Source of the DNA: Filomicrobium insigne
GTDB taxonomy: Bacteria > Pseudomonadota > Alphaproteobacteria > Rhizobiales > Hyphomicrobiaceae
Assembly (NCBI RefSeq): GCF_900104305.1
Contig: NZ_FNJC01000003.1
Coordinates: forward strand, 62,001 to 126,000
DNA: 64,000 nucleotides
Direction of reading: 5' to 3'
The translations under genes were made by a program, and so were the position numbers. The notes below the pieces were generated by a model. That model saw only the letters and a program-made list of their open reading frames with translations. It searched no databases and had not been told where the DNA came from. Shown piece after piece: positions 1 to 9,023 of the stretch. The stretch's first letter is position 1, and each line of letters starts with the position of its first letter.

Positions 1-930
1 CCGCCTGAGTTCGAAGGACCCAACCTCAGCAAACGTTTGGCGGCCGCCTGGGCGAAATTCCTGGCGGGTGACGAAAAAAAGCCAGAGCGTCCGCGTGACG
101 AATTGCCGGGTATCAATGACTACTTGGCCGCAGCAAAACGCCACTATGGATTTGTTCCCGAGCGCATTTCCGAACGCGAATTCAAACTACGCTACGCACG
201 AGAAGCCCTGCGGTTAGGGCTTTCCAAGGATCAGGTCGTGCGTGTTTACGCGTTGGAGACCGGTGGCATCGGTACCGCCGACATGCAAGCTGGGATCCAC
301 CCTTTGAGAAAAACAGGCCGCCCCATTTCTTCGGCCCTCGGCTATGCCCAGCTACTCAGTGCGAATTCGGTAGACGAGCTTGTCAAGCATGGCGCTGACT
401 TCGTCGCTCGTTTGGAACGGATGTCCCGCAGTCACGAGGTGAGTGCTGAACGAAGACAAAATCTTCAAAAGAAGGCCAGCATATTACGCAGGATGCTCAA
501 AAAGGCGAAAAGCATCCCACATGTCTGGTCGAGACACCAAGCGTTCGCCAAAACGGGGCACGGAATGGGTATTCACCCCATCAATTTGGATGGGGACATT
601 GGACCGTGGCTGCAGGTCATCAAACTCAAAGGTATCAAGGAATTTGCCGAACGAAAGAATCGCTACAATCTGGATCCGACGGAACTTGAGCTGATGAACT
701 TGGCTGGTCCAGGCACTGGTGTTGAGATGATGACCTCTGTGGGGCTGCGTATGCCCACGGTCAATTTCTTTTCTCGCCGCGGTTATGAGCGCAATTCGAT
801 CGTGCGTGGGAGAACGTCGGCTGAGCTTTTGAAAGCCTTGGAAGATCGCATGAACCACAACGTCAAAAACTCGGGCGCTGTCGAGTTCGCTGAGGTTTTT
901 GACATGCTGACTGCCGAGGCACGCCGCTAG
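1..930 (+). CDS. Hypothetical protein, lysozyme-like features (5' partial)
   Basis: The reading frame is open from the first base, so the true start lies outside the window. The visible part is 309 residues. The stretch ALETGG followed about 25 residues later by ALGYAQLL resembles the catalytic-Glu region and the later GYAQ-type segment of lytic transglycosylases, so a peptidoglycan-cleaving fold is possible, but the rest of the protein matches nothing I recognise. It is rich in Lys and Arg and shows no membrane segment in the visible part. A strong terminator follows 38 bases after the stop. The function is unassigned; the lysozyme-like reading is a weak inference. Confidence 0.7.
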   Translation, partial: PPEFEGPNLSKRLAAAWAKFLAGDEKKPERPRDELPGINDYLAAAKRHYGFVPERISEREFKLRYAREALRLGLSKDQVVRVYALETGGIGTADMQAGIHPLRKTGRPISSALGYAQLLSANSVDELVKHGADFVARLERMSRSHEVSAERRQNLQKKASILRRMLKKAKSIPHVWSRHQAFAKTGHGMGIHPINLDGDIGPWLQVIKLKGIKEFAERKNRYNLDPTELELMNLAGPGTGVEMMTSVGLRMPTVNFFSRRGYERNSIVRGRTSAELLKALEDRMNHNVKNSGAVEFAEVFDMLTAEARR

Positions 931-968
931 AAGGTGCGGTACGGCGACAAGCTGGATCATCGCAGTTT

Positions 969-1002
969 AAGGGGATCGCGTTCTGGCGGTCCCCTTATTT
1001 TT
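969..1002 (+). terminator. Rho-independent terminator
   Basis: A 7-bp perfect stem AAGGGGA/TCCCCTT with a 14-base loop is followed by TATTTTT. It lies 38 bases after the stop of the lysozyme-like gene. Confidence 0.8.
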
Positions 1003-1120
1003 GGGGGAAATAAGCGGCCGCAAAGCCAGACGGTAATGGGGTTCTATTGTGGCTTCGTCCAAATAGATTTGAGCGTAGAAATAAAAGGTCGTGAGCTAAT
1101 AAACAAAGCGCGCCCCAACG

Positions 1121-1154
1121 GGAAAAGAGGCCGGCAATAAATTGTGCCAGCCTC
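1121..1154 (-). terminator. Rho-independent terminator of the DUF2147 gene
   Basis: Read on the minus strand, GAGGCTGGCA pairs with TGCCGGCCTC (one mismatch) and is followed directly by TTTT. It starts 19 bases after the stop of the minus-strand DUF2147 gene. Confidence 0.7.
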
Positions 1155-1173
1155 AACGTCTCACGCGATGGCG

Positions 1174-1956
1174 TTATTTCTTGCCGCAGGTGGAAGCGCC
1201 AAACAACGCGAAGAATGGTGCACGGAGGCCGCAGTCATTGTCATTCAATGCAGCGTCTGCACGCGTGTCGGGGGATGTGCCGGTCTCAGCTGCTGAGGCA
1301 ACCCGTGTCCTGACCACGACGATGTCGTCCGTTCCTCTTCCAAGCCCCATGGCTTGAGGTAACGGACGTGGTCGCTGTGCCAGCGTGGGTGCAGGTGCGA
1401 CAATTGCGGGCTCGCTCATAGCAGCGACAACAAGTGGCTTGCGTTGAGGGGCTGGGGCGTCACGCGGCCCTGTCCAGACAGGTTCTTTCTTCGGGGCCAC
1501 CTTCGGAGTTGCGCTCGCCGTGATGACTTCGGCTGCGGGCTTGTCGCAACGTTCGATATTATTTGGTGCGCGACGCCAAATCATCGTTTTGCTGAAGAAC
1601 TTGCTACCGGAATAGCCGATAACCTTCATGGTAGAACGATTGACCGGCTCTAGCGCGACACTGTACTTCGTGCCGTCGTCGGGGCTGGCGATCCAGCCGT
1701 TGTCCCATCCGGAAGCAACCTCAACGACGTCGCCCATGAGCTGACGTCCGCAGCCGTGACGGTCCTTGCGATCGCGAACCCAGACGACATAGCCGCAAAG
1801 CCGCGCGCCGCACTCGCGTACTTCGACGGCACCGCGACCTTCTTCATCTACCCACACGCCGAGCGGTGCACCGGCGCTGTAAGCTGGAACTGAGGCTAGA
1901 CCACCAGTTGCGGCACATAGTGTTACCAGTGCCAGTTTCTGCGCTGAAAACTTCAC
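1174..1956 (-). CDS. DUF2147 domain-containing exported protein
   Basis: This is a 260-residue protein with an N-terminal signal peptide (about residues 1-28, hydrophobic core LALVTLCAATGG, cleavage near AYSA). Residues about 30-125 match the DUF2147 family: GVWVDEEGRGAVEVRECG, then a GW.NGWI.SPDDGTKYS segment. In the family this is a small periplasmic beta-rich domain of unknown function. The second half is Pro/Ala-rich and looks disordered, ending with STCGKK. The start is a GTG with AGGGG seven bases upstream. It stands alone between its own terminator and hemF. The domain call is firm; the function is unknown. Confidence 0.85.
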   Translation of the reverse strand: MKFSAQKLALVTLCAATGGLASVPAYSAGAPLGVWVDEEGRGAVEVRECGARLCGYVVWVRDRKDRHGCGRQLMGDVVEVASGWDNGWIASPDDGTKYSVALEPVNRSTMKVIGYSGSKFFSKTMIWRRAPNNIERCDKPAAEVITASATPKVAPKKEPVWTGPRDAPAPQRKPLVVAAMSEPAIVAPAPTLAQRPRPLPQAMGLGRGTDDIVVVRTRVASAAETGTSPDTRADAALNDNDCGLRAPFFALFGASTCGKK

Positions 1957-2184
1957 GAGTAGCCCCTTACTAGAACTTCAAACCTGGGGTTGTGAGCTTC
2001 GGCAGGGTCCCCCCGTGCCTGTTCTCAGAGAGAATTGAAAGAGCCTCGCGAAAAGCGTTTGCTTTCAATACATTCCCTCAAGCCATCTTTCATCATGACA
2101 CGAGATTGTTAAGAACTTTATGTGGCGGCCGTAGGTCGAAGGCGGGAAAAATTGCGGCAAATGGTTCACATTCGCCGCTCTTCG

Positions 2185-3087
2185 TTAAGGCCATTTAACC
2201 ATAGGCGGCATGGACGACAGGATCGACGGCACGTTGCCCCCGGTCTTCAGCCCGAACAGCGTGCCGCGGTCATAGAGCAAATTAAACTCTACGTAGCGTC
2301 CGCGGCGGATCAGTTGCTCATCCCGATGGGCCTCAGTCCAGTCCGTCGCAAAGTTGCGGCGCACCAATTCGGGATAGATATTGAGGAACGCACGACCGAC
2401 ACTCTGAGTGAAGGCGAAGGCGGCATCCCATCCCCCGTCCTCCTCAGACGGCGTCAGATAATCGTAAAAGATCCCGCCGATACCACGCATCTCCTGACGG
2501 TGAGGCAGGAAGAAGTACTCATCGCACCAGGATTTGAAGCGGTCGTAGTCGGCGACCTTGTGCCTCTCGCAAGCCGAGCGCATGGCTTCATGGAAAGCAA
2601 CCGTGTCCGGATCTTCTTGCGTGCGGCGCGCCTCGAGCACCGGGGTAAGGTCAGCGCCGCCGCCGAACCACCATTTGCTCGTCGTCACCATGCGGGTGTT
2701 CATGTGAACCGCAGGCACATGTGGATTTTGCATGTGCGCAATAAGTGAGATGCCTGACGCCCAAAAACGCGGATCCTCCGCTGCGCCTGGAATCTGTTTG
2801 GCGAATTCTGGCGCGAAGCTGCCGTGGACGGTTGACGTGTGCACGCCCACCTTTTCGAACACGCGACCAGACATCATGCCCATAACGCCACCGCCGCCGG
2901 CTTCGCCAGTCGTTTGATCGGTGCGTGTCCAGGGTTCGAGCGAGAACTTACCGGCCGGTCTTAGCGACAGCGGCAGTCCTTTCGGCAGTTCCTCTTCAAG
3001 TTGCTCGAATGCCGCGCAGATATCGTCGCGTAGCTTCTCGAACCATTCCCTCGCCTTTTCCTGGCGTCCCGTAAGCTGCGTTGTCAT
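2185..3087 (-). CDS. hemF: Oxygen-dependent coproporphyrinogen III oxidase
   Basis: This enzyme converts coproporphyrinogen III to protoporphyrinogen IX in haem synthesis, using oxygen, in the cytoplasm. The 300-residue length is normal for HemF. Family signatures seen include [59 protein letters not shown] and the C-terminal [21 protein letters not shown] with SSMPP. The start follows the family N terminus. A TTGAC-N4-ATCAA site 94 bases upstream resembles an FNR/FixK box, which would fit oxygen control of haem genes. It is divergent from the ABC exporter gene and not in an evident operon. Confidence 0.97.
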   Translation of the reverse strand: MTTQLTGRQEKAREWFEKLRDDICAAFEQLEEELPKGLPLSLRPAGKFSLEPWTRTDQTTGEAGGGGVMGMMSGRVFEKVGVHTSTVHGSFAPEFAKQIPGAAEDPRFWASGISLIAHMQNPHVPAVHMNTRMVTTSKWWFGGGADLTPVLEARRTQEDPDTVAFHEAMRSACERHKVADYDRFKSWCDEYFFLPHRQEMRGIGGIFYDYLTPSEEDGGWDAAFAFTQSVGRAFLNIYPELVRRNFATDWTEAHRDEQLIRRGRYVEFNLLYDRGTLFGLKTGGNVPSILSSMPPMVKWP

Positions 3088-3174
3088 CGATCGATCTGCA
3101 CCATTCTCGCGTTATCCCTTTGGCTACTACTGTTTAATCCGCCATCATCTTGACTATGTGAGGCGATAGCTACT

Positions 3175-3188
3175 TTGACGCGGATCAA
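3175..3188. promoter_or_regulatory. Possible FNR/FixK-type box
   Basis: The sequence TTGACGCGGATCAA differs from the FNR/FixK consensus TTGAT-N4-ATCAA at one base. It lies in the divergent region, 88 bases upstream of hemF and 144 bases upstream of the ABC exporter. Haem genes are common targets of these regulators in alphaproteobacteria. It is a single site with no experimental support. Confidence 0.4.
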
Positions 3189-3331
3189 ATCTCATAAGAC
3201 GCGCCGACGGCTTCCGGCTGCGCCCTGCAATCCAACCGAGCTGACCCTTTCTGCGCGTGTTATATCGCGCTGGGCACTTCGCGTCGGCGTGCGGGGGCGT
3301 TTCTGCCGATCCGGCGCGAGGAGCCCTTGAA

Positions 3332-5182
3332 ATGTTTACTCGCATCTTTGAATGGCTGGAGTCGAGCCGGGACCCGTTTCCTGGCGGGGCTGCTCAGATG
3401 CCACCCGACAAACTCGTGCCATTCATTATCCACTATACGCACCCGTTCTGGCCGCTCCTGCTCGCGTCCTCGATCCTCGGCGGTGCAATTGCTTTGATTG
3501 AGGTTTCGCTGTTTGCGGTCCTCGGTGGCCTCGTGAATTGGCTGTCCAGCTCGGATCCTCAGGCATTTTTTGCTGAGCACGGCTCGCGCCTTGTGATGCT
3601 TGGGGGCCTTGTCCTGATCGTTCTGCCGCTGCTCAAGTTCTTTTACGAAGCTTGTGTGCACCAGGGATTGATGGGCAACTTTGCAATGCGCACGCGTTGG
3701 CAAGCGCATCGCTATGTATTGCGCCAGTCGCTTGGGTTTTTCCAGGACGATTTCGCAGGCCGCGTCGCCACGAAAATCATGCAAACGTCGGTCTCTGTCC
3801 GCCAGGTCGTCATGATCATGGCAGAGGTTCTGGTTTATGTGTCGGTCTACTTCGTCGGTGCGGTCATCGCATTCGCCGCGACGGACCTGCGGCTGGCCGC
3901 ACCTATGTTGCTCTGGCTGGTCGGCTATATCGCCGCCGTTCGCTACTTCATCCCGCGGTTGCGGGAAATTTCCGCGGAGCAGGCTGACGCACGCTCGGTG
4001 ATGACGGGGCGCGTTGTCGACAGCTACACCAATATCCAAACCGTCAAGATGTTCGCCCATGCCGAGCGCGAGGACCACTATGCGCGTGACAGCATGGACA
4101 CCTTCCTGAGCACGGTGCACCGTCAGATGCGCCTGGTCACGTTGCTCACGGTTGCCCTCAACCTGCTCAACGCATTCCTTTTGTTCTCTGTCGCTGCTTT
4201 GTCGATCTGGCTGTGGTCCATCTCGGCAGTGACGACCGGCGCAATTGCATTGACCGTCGGGCTCGTTCTGCGGCTTCAAGGCATGTCGCACTGGATCATG
4301 TGGGAGGTCGCAGGCCTGTTCGAGAATATCGGCGTGGTTCAGGATGGTATTTCCACCCTCTCACGCGAGCGAACCGTTGTCGACGAACCGGGGGCACGTC
4401 CCCTCCACGTCGATCACGGAGCCATCGAGTTCCAGAATGTCGGCTTCCACTATGGGAAGAAGGGCGGAGTCATTCAGGACCTCTCGCTCAAGATCCGGCC
4501 CGGAGAGAAGATCGGTATCGTCGGTCGCTCCGGTGCGGGCAAGTCGACACTCGTCAGTTTGTTGCTGCGCTTCTACGACCTGGAGAAAGGCAGCATTCTA
4601 ATCGACGGTCAGGATATCGCGAAGGTCAGCCAGGAGAGTCTCCGATCCGCCATTGGAATGGTCACGCAGGACACCTCGTTGCTGCACCGTTCGGTGCATG
4701 ACAACATTGTGTACGGCCGTCCCGAGGCCACGCGCGAAGATGCAATCGCGGCCGCCAAACAGGCTCACGCGCATGATTTCATCGTGGGCCTAGTCGATAT
4801 GAAAGGGCGCAGGGGCTATGATGCCCACGTCGGCGAACGTGGCGTGAAGCTGTCAGGCGGCCAACGCCAGCGCATCGCCATCGCGCGCGTACTTTTGAAG
4901 AATGCTCCGGTCTTGATCCTCGACGAAGCGACCAGCGCACTCGATTCCGAGGTGGAAGCTGCAATTCAGGACAGCTTAGCGAGCCTGATGAGCGGAAAAA
5001 CTGTGATCGCCATCGCTCACCGGCTATCGACGATTGCCGCGATGGACCGGCTTGTCGTGATGGACTCCGGTGCCATCGTCGAAGAAGGAACGCACGACGA
5101 GCTCATCAAAAGTGGTGGGCTTTATGCTGAACTTTGGGCCCGCCAGTCGGGCGGGTTCCTCGCCCGTGAAGCTGCGGAGTAA
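3332..5182 (+). CDS. ABC exporter, fused permease and ATPase (MsbA/multidrug type)
   Basis: This 616-residue half-transporter has a six-helix membrane domain (about residues 30-330) and a C-terminal ATPase with Walker A GRSGAGKST, Q-loop near MVTQDTSLL, signature LSGGQRQRIAIAR, Walker B VLILDEATSALD and switch His in IAIAHRLSTI. All catalytic residues are present, so it should export a substrate as a homodimer in the inner membrane. The substrate cannot be told from sequence; lipids and drugs are usual for this family. I chose the ATG at 3332 because GCGAGGAG sits nine bases upstream; an upstream in-frame extension has no ribosome site. Confidence 0.93.
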   Translation: MFTRIFEWLESSRDPFPGGAAQMPPDKLVPFIIHYTHPFWPLLLASSILGGAIALIEVSLFAVLGGLVNWLSSSDPQAFFAEHGSRLVMLGGLVLIVLPLLKFFYEACVHQGLMGNFAMRTRWQAHRYVLRQSLGFFQDDFAGRVATKIMQTSVSVRQVVMIMAEVLVYVSVYFVGAVIAFAATDLRLAAPMLLWLVGYIAAVRYFIPRLREISAEQADARSVMTGRVVDSYTNIQTVKMFAHAEREDHYARDSMDTFLSTVHRQMRLVTLLTVALNLLNAFLLFSVAALSIWLWSISAVTTGAIALTVGLVLRLQGMSHWIMWEVAGLFENIGVVQDGISTLSRERTVVDEPGARPLHVDHGAIEFQNVGFHYGKKGGVIQDLSLKIRPGEKIGIVGRSGAGKSTLVSLLLRFYDLEKGSILIDGQDIAKVSQESLRSAIGMVTQDTSLLHRSVHDNIVYGRPEATREDAIAAAKQAHAHDFIVGLVDMKGRRGYDAHVGERGVKLSGGQRQRIAIARVLLKNAPVLILDEATSALDSEVEAAIQDSLASLMSGKTVIAIAHRLSTIAAMDRLVVMDSGAIVEEGTHDELIKSGGLYAELWARQSGGFLAREAAE

Positions 5183-5190
5183 GTTGCGAG

Positions 5191-5222
5191 GTGGGGCCGG
5201 ACTCAGTCAGTGGCCCCACTTC
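5191..5222 (+). terminator. Hairpin terminator between convergent genes
   Basis: A perfect 8-bp stem GTGGGGCC/GGCCCCAC with a 13-base loop is followed by TTCT. It starts nine bases after the ABC exporter stop and overlaps the end of the convergent trmL gene. The U-tract is poor. Confidence 0.5.
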
Positions 5223-5688
5223 TGACAGCCTCGACCGGCAGTTGTCCGGTTTGACGTAGCGCTTCGCCGAGGACCATCGCCCCGGCGACGGCGACATTGA
5301 GAGATCGCATTCCCGGTTGCATCGGAATCCGCACTGATAGGTCGGCCTGAGCATGGACTTCGGGCGGAACTCCCACACTTTCCCGGCCTAAAAGTAAAAT
5401 ATCAGTGGGCGCAAAGGCAGCTTCAGCGTATCGCTGCGCCGCAGCAGTCGTGAGTAGAACAAGCCGGCACCCCTGTTGCTGCCTCCAGGTGTCGAAAGCC
5501 GCGAAGCTTTCGTGGCGATGCATGTCGAGATGCGTCAGATAGTCGAGGCCGGCGCGCTTTAAGGCTTTGTCGCTCAAGCTGAAACCGGCAGGTTCTATGA
5601 TGTCGATAGGCACACCGAGGCATACCCCGAGGCGCAGGATGGTGCCGGTGTTCTGAGGAATATCCGGCTGATAAAGCGCAATGCGCAT
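5203..5688 (-). CDS. trmL: tRNA (cytidine(34)-2'-O)-methyltransferase
   Basis: A SPOUT-class methyltransferase that methylates the ribose of wobble base 34 in tRNA-Leu isoacceptors using SAM. At 161 residues it has the normal TrmL length. Family motifs are the N-terminal MRIALYQPDIPQNTGTILR, the central ILLGRESVGVPPEV knot segment and the C-terminal IPMQPGMRSLNVAVAGAMVLGEALR. The frame stays open far upstream, but the ATG at 5688 gives the standard N terminus. It is convergent with the ABC exporter and divergent from the bc1 operon. Confidence 0.93.
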   Translation of the reverse strand: MRIALYQPDIPQNTGTILRLGVCLGVPIDIIEPAGFSLSDKALKRAGLDYLTHLDMHRHESFAAFDTWRQQQGCRLVLLTTAAAQRYAEAAFAPTDILLLGRESVGVPPEVHAQADLSVRIPMQPGMRSLNVAVAGAMVLGEALRQTGQLPVEAVRSGATD

Positions 5689-6025
5689 CGCACAATCCGT
5701 GTTGGTGCAATAGACGATAAACTGAAGGCGACGCCCCGTTACCGGTCGCATGCGCCAAATTGCCCTGTTAGCTCCGACTAGTGCAGCCTTGAGGCAACAA
5801 CGAAAGGATGCCAAAAGGTCGCGTACATATTTGCGCCGTTCTGGCGCTGATCTGAATCCTGCGCAAACGGGGCGCCGGGCCAAGGGCGGAACACCTTCTC
5901 TCTGGCTCAATCGCTGGCGCCATTCTACTTCAGTACCGCGGACGCGACCCGCTCGCAGGGGTTCGATGACTATCTTTATGCGTTGCGCTTGATGCCGCAA
6001 CGGTCCGAGCTCGAGGGAGGCATGT
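5689..6025. other. Divergent intergenic region, trmL / bc1 operon
   Basis: This 337-base gap must hold promoters for trmL and petABC. I see no convincing -35/-10 pair and no coding potential that matches a family. A short GCGCC-N5-GGCGC inverted repeat lies at 5833-5847. Just before petA the sequence GAGGGAGG (6013-6020) is a strong ribosome site. Confidence 0.5.
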
Positions 6026-6598
6026 GTGGCAACTGATGTAGAAGATCCCCAACGTAGGGACTTTCTGATAATCGCGGGCAACGCTTTTGCGGCTGTCGGC
6101 GCCGCTTCCTTGATATGGCCGTTCGTCCAGCAGATGAACCCGGACGCAGGCGCAAAGGCTCTGGCTTCGATCGAGGTTGACCTTTCGCCGATCAAGGTCG
6201 GGCAGGCCATCACGGTTATGTGGCGCGGTAAGCCGGTCTTCATCCGTCACCGTACCCAGGAAGAGATCGACGCGGCGAAGAAGGTTCCGCTCACCGATCT
6301 TCCCGACGAAGCGGCACGCAACGACAACATTGCTGCCGATGCAGCGGCGACCGACGAAAATCGTACGCTGCCGGGCCACGAGAACTGGCTAGTAATGGTC
6401 GGTATCTGCACGCACCTTGGCTGCATTCCCAAGGGCCAGTCGCTTTCCGATACAAAGGGGGACTTCGGCGGTTGGTTCTGCCCCTGCCATGGTTCGCACT
6501 ACGACACCGCTGGCCGCATCCGCAAAGGACCTGCGCCGCGCAACCTCGAAGTGCCGACGTACGACTTCGTCTCAGACACAAAAATCAAGATCGGGTAA
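6026..6598 (+). CDS. petA: Ubiquinol-cytochrome c reductase, Rieske iron-sulfur subunit
   Basis: The Rieske subunit of the cytochrome bc1 complex passes electrons from ubiquinol to cytochrome c1. The 190-residue protein has a twin-Arg style N terminus (RRDFLIIAG) with one membrane anchor, then the [2Fe-2S] domain: ligands C128, H130, C152 and H155, with C133 and C154 for the disulfide (CTHLGC and CPCHGS). Start is GTG at 6026, six bases after GAGGGAGG. A nearby ATG at 6022 is out of frame and stops after four codons. First gene of petA-petB-petC. Confidence 0.97.
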   Translation: MATDVEDPQRRDFLIIAGNAFAAVGAASLIWPFVQQMNPDAGAKALASIEVDLSPIKVGQAITVMWRGKPVFIRHRTQEEIDAAKKVPLTDLPDEAARNDNIAADAAATDENRTLPGHENWLVMVGICTHLGCIPKGQSLSDTKGDFGGWFCPCHGSHYDTAGRIRKGPAPRNLEVPTYDFVSDTKIKIG

Positions 6599-6616
6599 GG
6601 GAGCCTATAGAGCGCC

Positions 6617-7915
6617 ATGGCTCAACACGAATCGACCTACGTGCCCAAATCCGCAACTGCTCGCTGGTGGGATGAGCGGTTGCCACTGATGCGGCTCCTT
6701 CACGATTCCTTCGTGGATTATCCGACGCCGCGCAATCTCAATTATCTGTGGACCTTCGGCGGGATCCTATCGTTCTGCCTCGTGGCGCAGATCCTGACGG
6801 GCATTGTGCTTGCAATGCACTACCAGCCGAGCGCTGCGGAAGCTTTTAACTCGGTCGAGCACATCCGTCGGAACGTCAACTACGGCTGGATGATCCGCAA
6901 CTTCCACGCGGTTGGTGCCTCGATGTTCTTCATCGCGGTTTATATCCATATCTTCCGCGGTCTCTACTACGGATCCTACAAGGCTCCGCGTGAGATCCTA
7001 TGGATCCTCGGCGTTCTCATCTTCCTTGTGATGATGGCGACCGCATTCATGGGCTACGCGCTCCCCTGGGGTCAGATGAGCTTCTGGGGTGTGACGGTCA
7101 TCACCAACCTGTTCTCGTCTCTGGATGGCATCTTCCCAGGGCTAGGCACGGCGATTGTGGAGTGGCTATGGGGCGGGTATGCCGTAACCGGCACGACGCT
7201 CAATCGCTTCTTCTCACTGCACTATCTTCTGCCGTTCGTAATCGCTGGCCTCGTCGTCTTGCACGTCTGGGCTCTGCACGTCGCAGGGCAGAACAATCCG
7301 ACGGGCTTGGATATCAAGACCAAGTCGGATGCAGTGCCGATGCACCCTTATGCAACGTCCAAAGACCTGCTTTGGATGTTTATCTTCCTGATTATGTTCG
7401 CTTGGTTTGTGTTTTTCCTGCCTGACTACCTTGGGCACGCGGATAACTACATAGAGGCGAACCCGCTGGTGACGCCGCCGCACATCGTGCCGGAGTGGTA
7501 CTTCCTGCCCTTCTACGCGATCCTTCGCGCCATTCCCGACAAGCTCGGCGGCGTAATCGCGATGTTCGCAGCGATCGCTATCCTGGTCTTCATCCCCTGG
7601 CTCGACACCTCGCGTGTCCGCTCGACGAAGTACCGGCCGATTTACAAGTGGTTCTTCTGGCTGTTCGCATTCTCTTGCCTCGCGTTGGGCTATCTGGGAT
7701 CGAAGCCGGCGGAAGGCGTCTACGTCTTCTGGGCGCGGATCTTCACCTTCTACTACTTCGCGCACTTCCTGCTGGTAATGCCCATCGTCGGCATCCTCGA
7801 AACACCCAAGAAACTCCCGCGTTCGATCACTGACGCTGTGCTCGGCGGCAAAGGGGACGGTTCAGGTGGCGCAGCCAAGCCCAAGGGTGCTGCTGCTGCA
7901 CCAGAAAGCCGATAG
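6617..7915 (+). CDS. petB: Cytochrome b of the bc1 complex
   Basis: A 432-residue full-length bacterial cytochrome b that binds both b haems and forms the Qo and Qi quinone sites in the inner membrane. Evidence includes the start region [20 protein letters not shown], haem-ligand His in [10 protein letters not shown] and HLH-type helices ([10 protein letters not shown]-like, [16 protein letters not shown]), the Qo-site PEWY in [17 protein letters not shown], and eight hydrophobic helices. Eighteen bases after petA. Cytochrome c1 is a separate downstream gene here, unlike the fused fbcH gene of Bradyrhizobium. Confidence 0.97.
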   Translation: MAQHESTYVPKSATARWWDERLPLMRLLHDSFVDYPTPRNLNYLWTFGGILSFCLVAQILTGIVLAMHYQPSAAEAFNSVEHIRRNVNYGWMIRNFHAVGASMFFIAVYIHIFRGLYYGSYKAPREILWILGVLIFLVMMATAFMGYALPWGQMSFWGVTVITNLFSSLDGIFPGLGTAIVEWLWGGYAVTGTTLNRFFSLHYLLPFVIAGLVVLHVWALHVAGQNNPTGLDIKTKSDAVPMHPYATSKDLLWMFIFLIMFAWFVFFLPDYLGHADNYIEANPLVTPPHIVPEWYFLPFYAILRAIPDKLGGVIAMFAAIAILVFIPWLDTSRVRSTKYRPIYKWFFWLFAFSCLALGYLGSKPAEGVYVFWARIFTFYYFAHFLLVMPIVGILETPKKLPRSITDAVLGGKGDGSGGAAKPKGAAAAPESR

Positions 7916-7934
7916 GACGGGGGACGAAGACAAG

Positions 7935-8828
7935 ATGAAAACGCTAATGAGCAACACCCTTCGGGCCGCCGGAATGCTGGCCGCAGTGCTGGCGACATCC
8001 GCTGTCATGACCGGCCCGGGCAACGCTGCAGGTGGCGAACCGATCCACATCGAGCGTGAGGATTGGAGCTTCGGTGGCTTCTTTGGCCACTTCGATCGTC
8101 CCCAGTTGCGCCGCGGCTTCCAGGTCTACAAGGACGTCTGTGCTGCGTGCCATGGGCTCAGCCGCGTCTACTTCCGCAACCTTGCGGAGCCGGGTGGCCC
8201 CATGTTCGACGAAGCGTCCGTCCAGGCGCTGGCGAAGGACTGGCCGAACCAGATCACGGATGGCCCTAACGATGAGGGCAACATGTTCCAGCGTCCGGCA
8301 AAATTGTCGGATCCGATCCACGGCCCGTACAAGAACGAGCAGGAAGCGCGCTTCGTAAACAATGGTGCGTATCCGCCAGACCTCTCGAACATCATCAAAG
8401 CCCGTACCATCGAAAATCACGATGCGTGGTACGCACATGTGTTCAAGATGGGCCGCGATATCCTGACGGGGTATCAGGAAGCAGGCGCGGATTACGTCCA
8501 TGCTCTGCTTGTGGGTTACACTGATCCGCCATCGGGGTTCGAGCTCAGCGAAGGCATGCACTACAACAAAGCCTTCCCTGGCCACCAGATCGCTATGAAC
8601 CCGCCGATCCCACCAGAGGGTGCGGTAGAGTATCAGGAAAATGCTGGCGCTAAGTCTTCGCTTGAGCAGAACGCGCGGGATGTCACGGCGTTCTTGGCCT
8701 GGGCTTCCGACCCGTCGCTGGAATCGCGCAAGCGCATCGGCTGGCAGGTTATGCTCTACCTTTTGGTCACGACAGTCCTGCTCTATATCGCGAAGCACCG
8801 CATCTGGGCGCGCGTGAAGAAGCGCTAA
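7935..8828 (+). CDS. petC: Cytochrome c1 of the bc1 complex
   Basis: A 297-residue haem protein of the bc1 complex, facing the periplasm and held by a C-terminal helix. It has a signal peptide (residues 1-32, ending PGNAAG), haem attachment CAACH at 69-73, the following GLSRVYFRNL segment typical of c1, and a C-terminal anchor VMLYLLVTTVLLYIAKHRIW followed by basic residues. The start ATG is preceded by GGGGGACGAAG. It closes the operon and is followed by a terminator. Confidence 0.97.
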   Translation: MKTLMSNTLRAAGMLAAVLATSAVMTGPGNAAGGEPIHIEREDWSFGGFFGHFDRPQLRRGFQVYKDVCAACHGLSRVYFRNLAEPGGPMFDEASVQALAKDWPNQITDGPNDEGNMFQRPAKLSDPIHGPYKNEQEARFVNNGAYPPDLSNIIKARTIENHDAWYAHVFKMGRDILTGYQEAGADYVHALLVGYTDPPSGFELSEGMHYNKAFPGHQIAMNPPIPPEGAVEYQENAGAKSSLEQNARDVTAFLAWASDPSLESRKRIGWQVMLYLLVTTVLLYIAKHRIWARVKKR

Positions 8829-8881
8829 TGTGTTTCGTGTAACCCTGGCGCTGGAATGCGCCGGACGTCGATAAAATCAAG

Positions 8882-8907
8882 AAAAGGCCTCGCGTGCGGG
8901 GCCTTTT
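8882..8907 (+). terminator. Rho-independent terminator of petABC
   Basis: A perfect 8-bp stem AAAAGGCC/GGCCTTTT with a 10-base loop, ending in TTTTCTC, 53 bases after the petC stop. Confidence 0.85.
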
Positions 8908-8936
8908 CTCGTTAAAGCCTTGCCCCGGCGTAGTTT

Positions 8937-8981
8937 GAGTGCTTCCGGAAAAGTGGGAACCGGTTTTCCTGCAAGAAGCAC
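8937..8981. repeat. Dispersed palindromic intergenic repeat, copy 1
   Basis: The 33 bases starting GAGTGCTTCCGG and ending CGGTTTTCC are identical to those at 17119-17151, and both copies end AAGAAGCAC. The outer arms (GTGCTTC/GAAGCAC) and inner arms (GGAAAA/TTTTCC) form a nested hairpin. Similar sequences occur many times between genes in Hyphomicrobiales genomes (from memory). Confidence 0.85.
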
Positions 8982-9023
8982 GACCAGACAAAGAGCGCAT
9001 CGGTATCAGGAGGGATCTGAACA

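Noticed and set aside
2122-2748. Plus-strand frame of 208 codons over hemF
   Set aside because: Antisense of hemF; no start or family support.
3260-4291. Minus-strand frame of 343 codons inside the ABC exporter
   Set aside because: Antisense shadow of a well-supported gene; no family pattern.
7944-8798. Minus-strand frame of 284 codons inside petC
   Set aside because: Antisense shadow of cytochrome c1; no recognisable domain.
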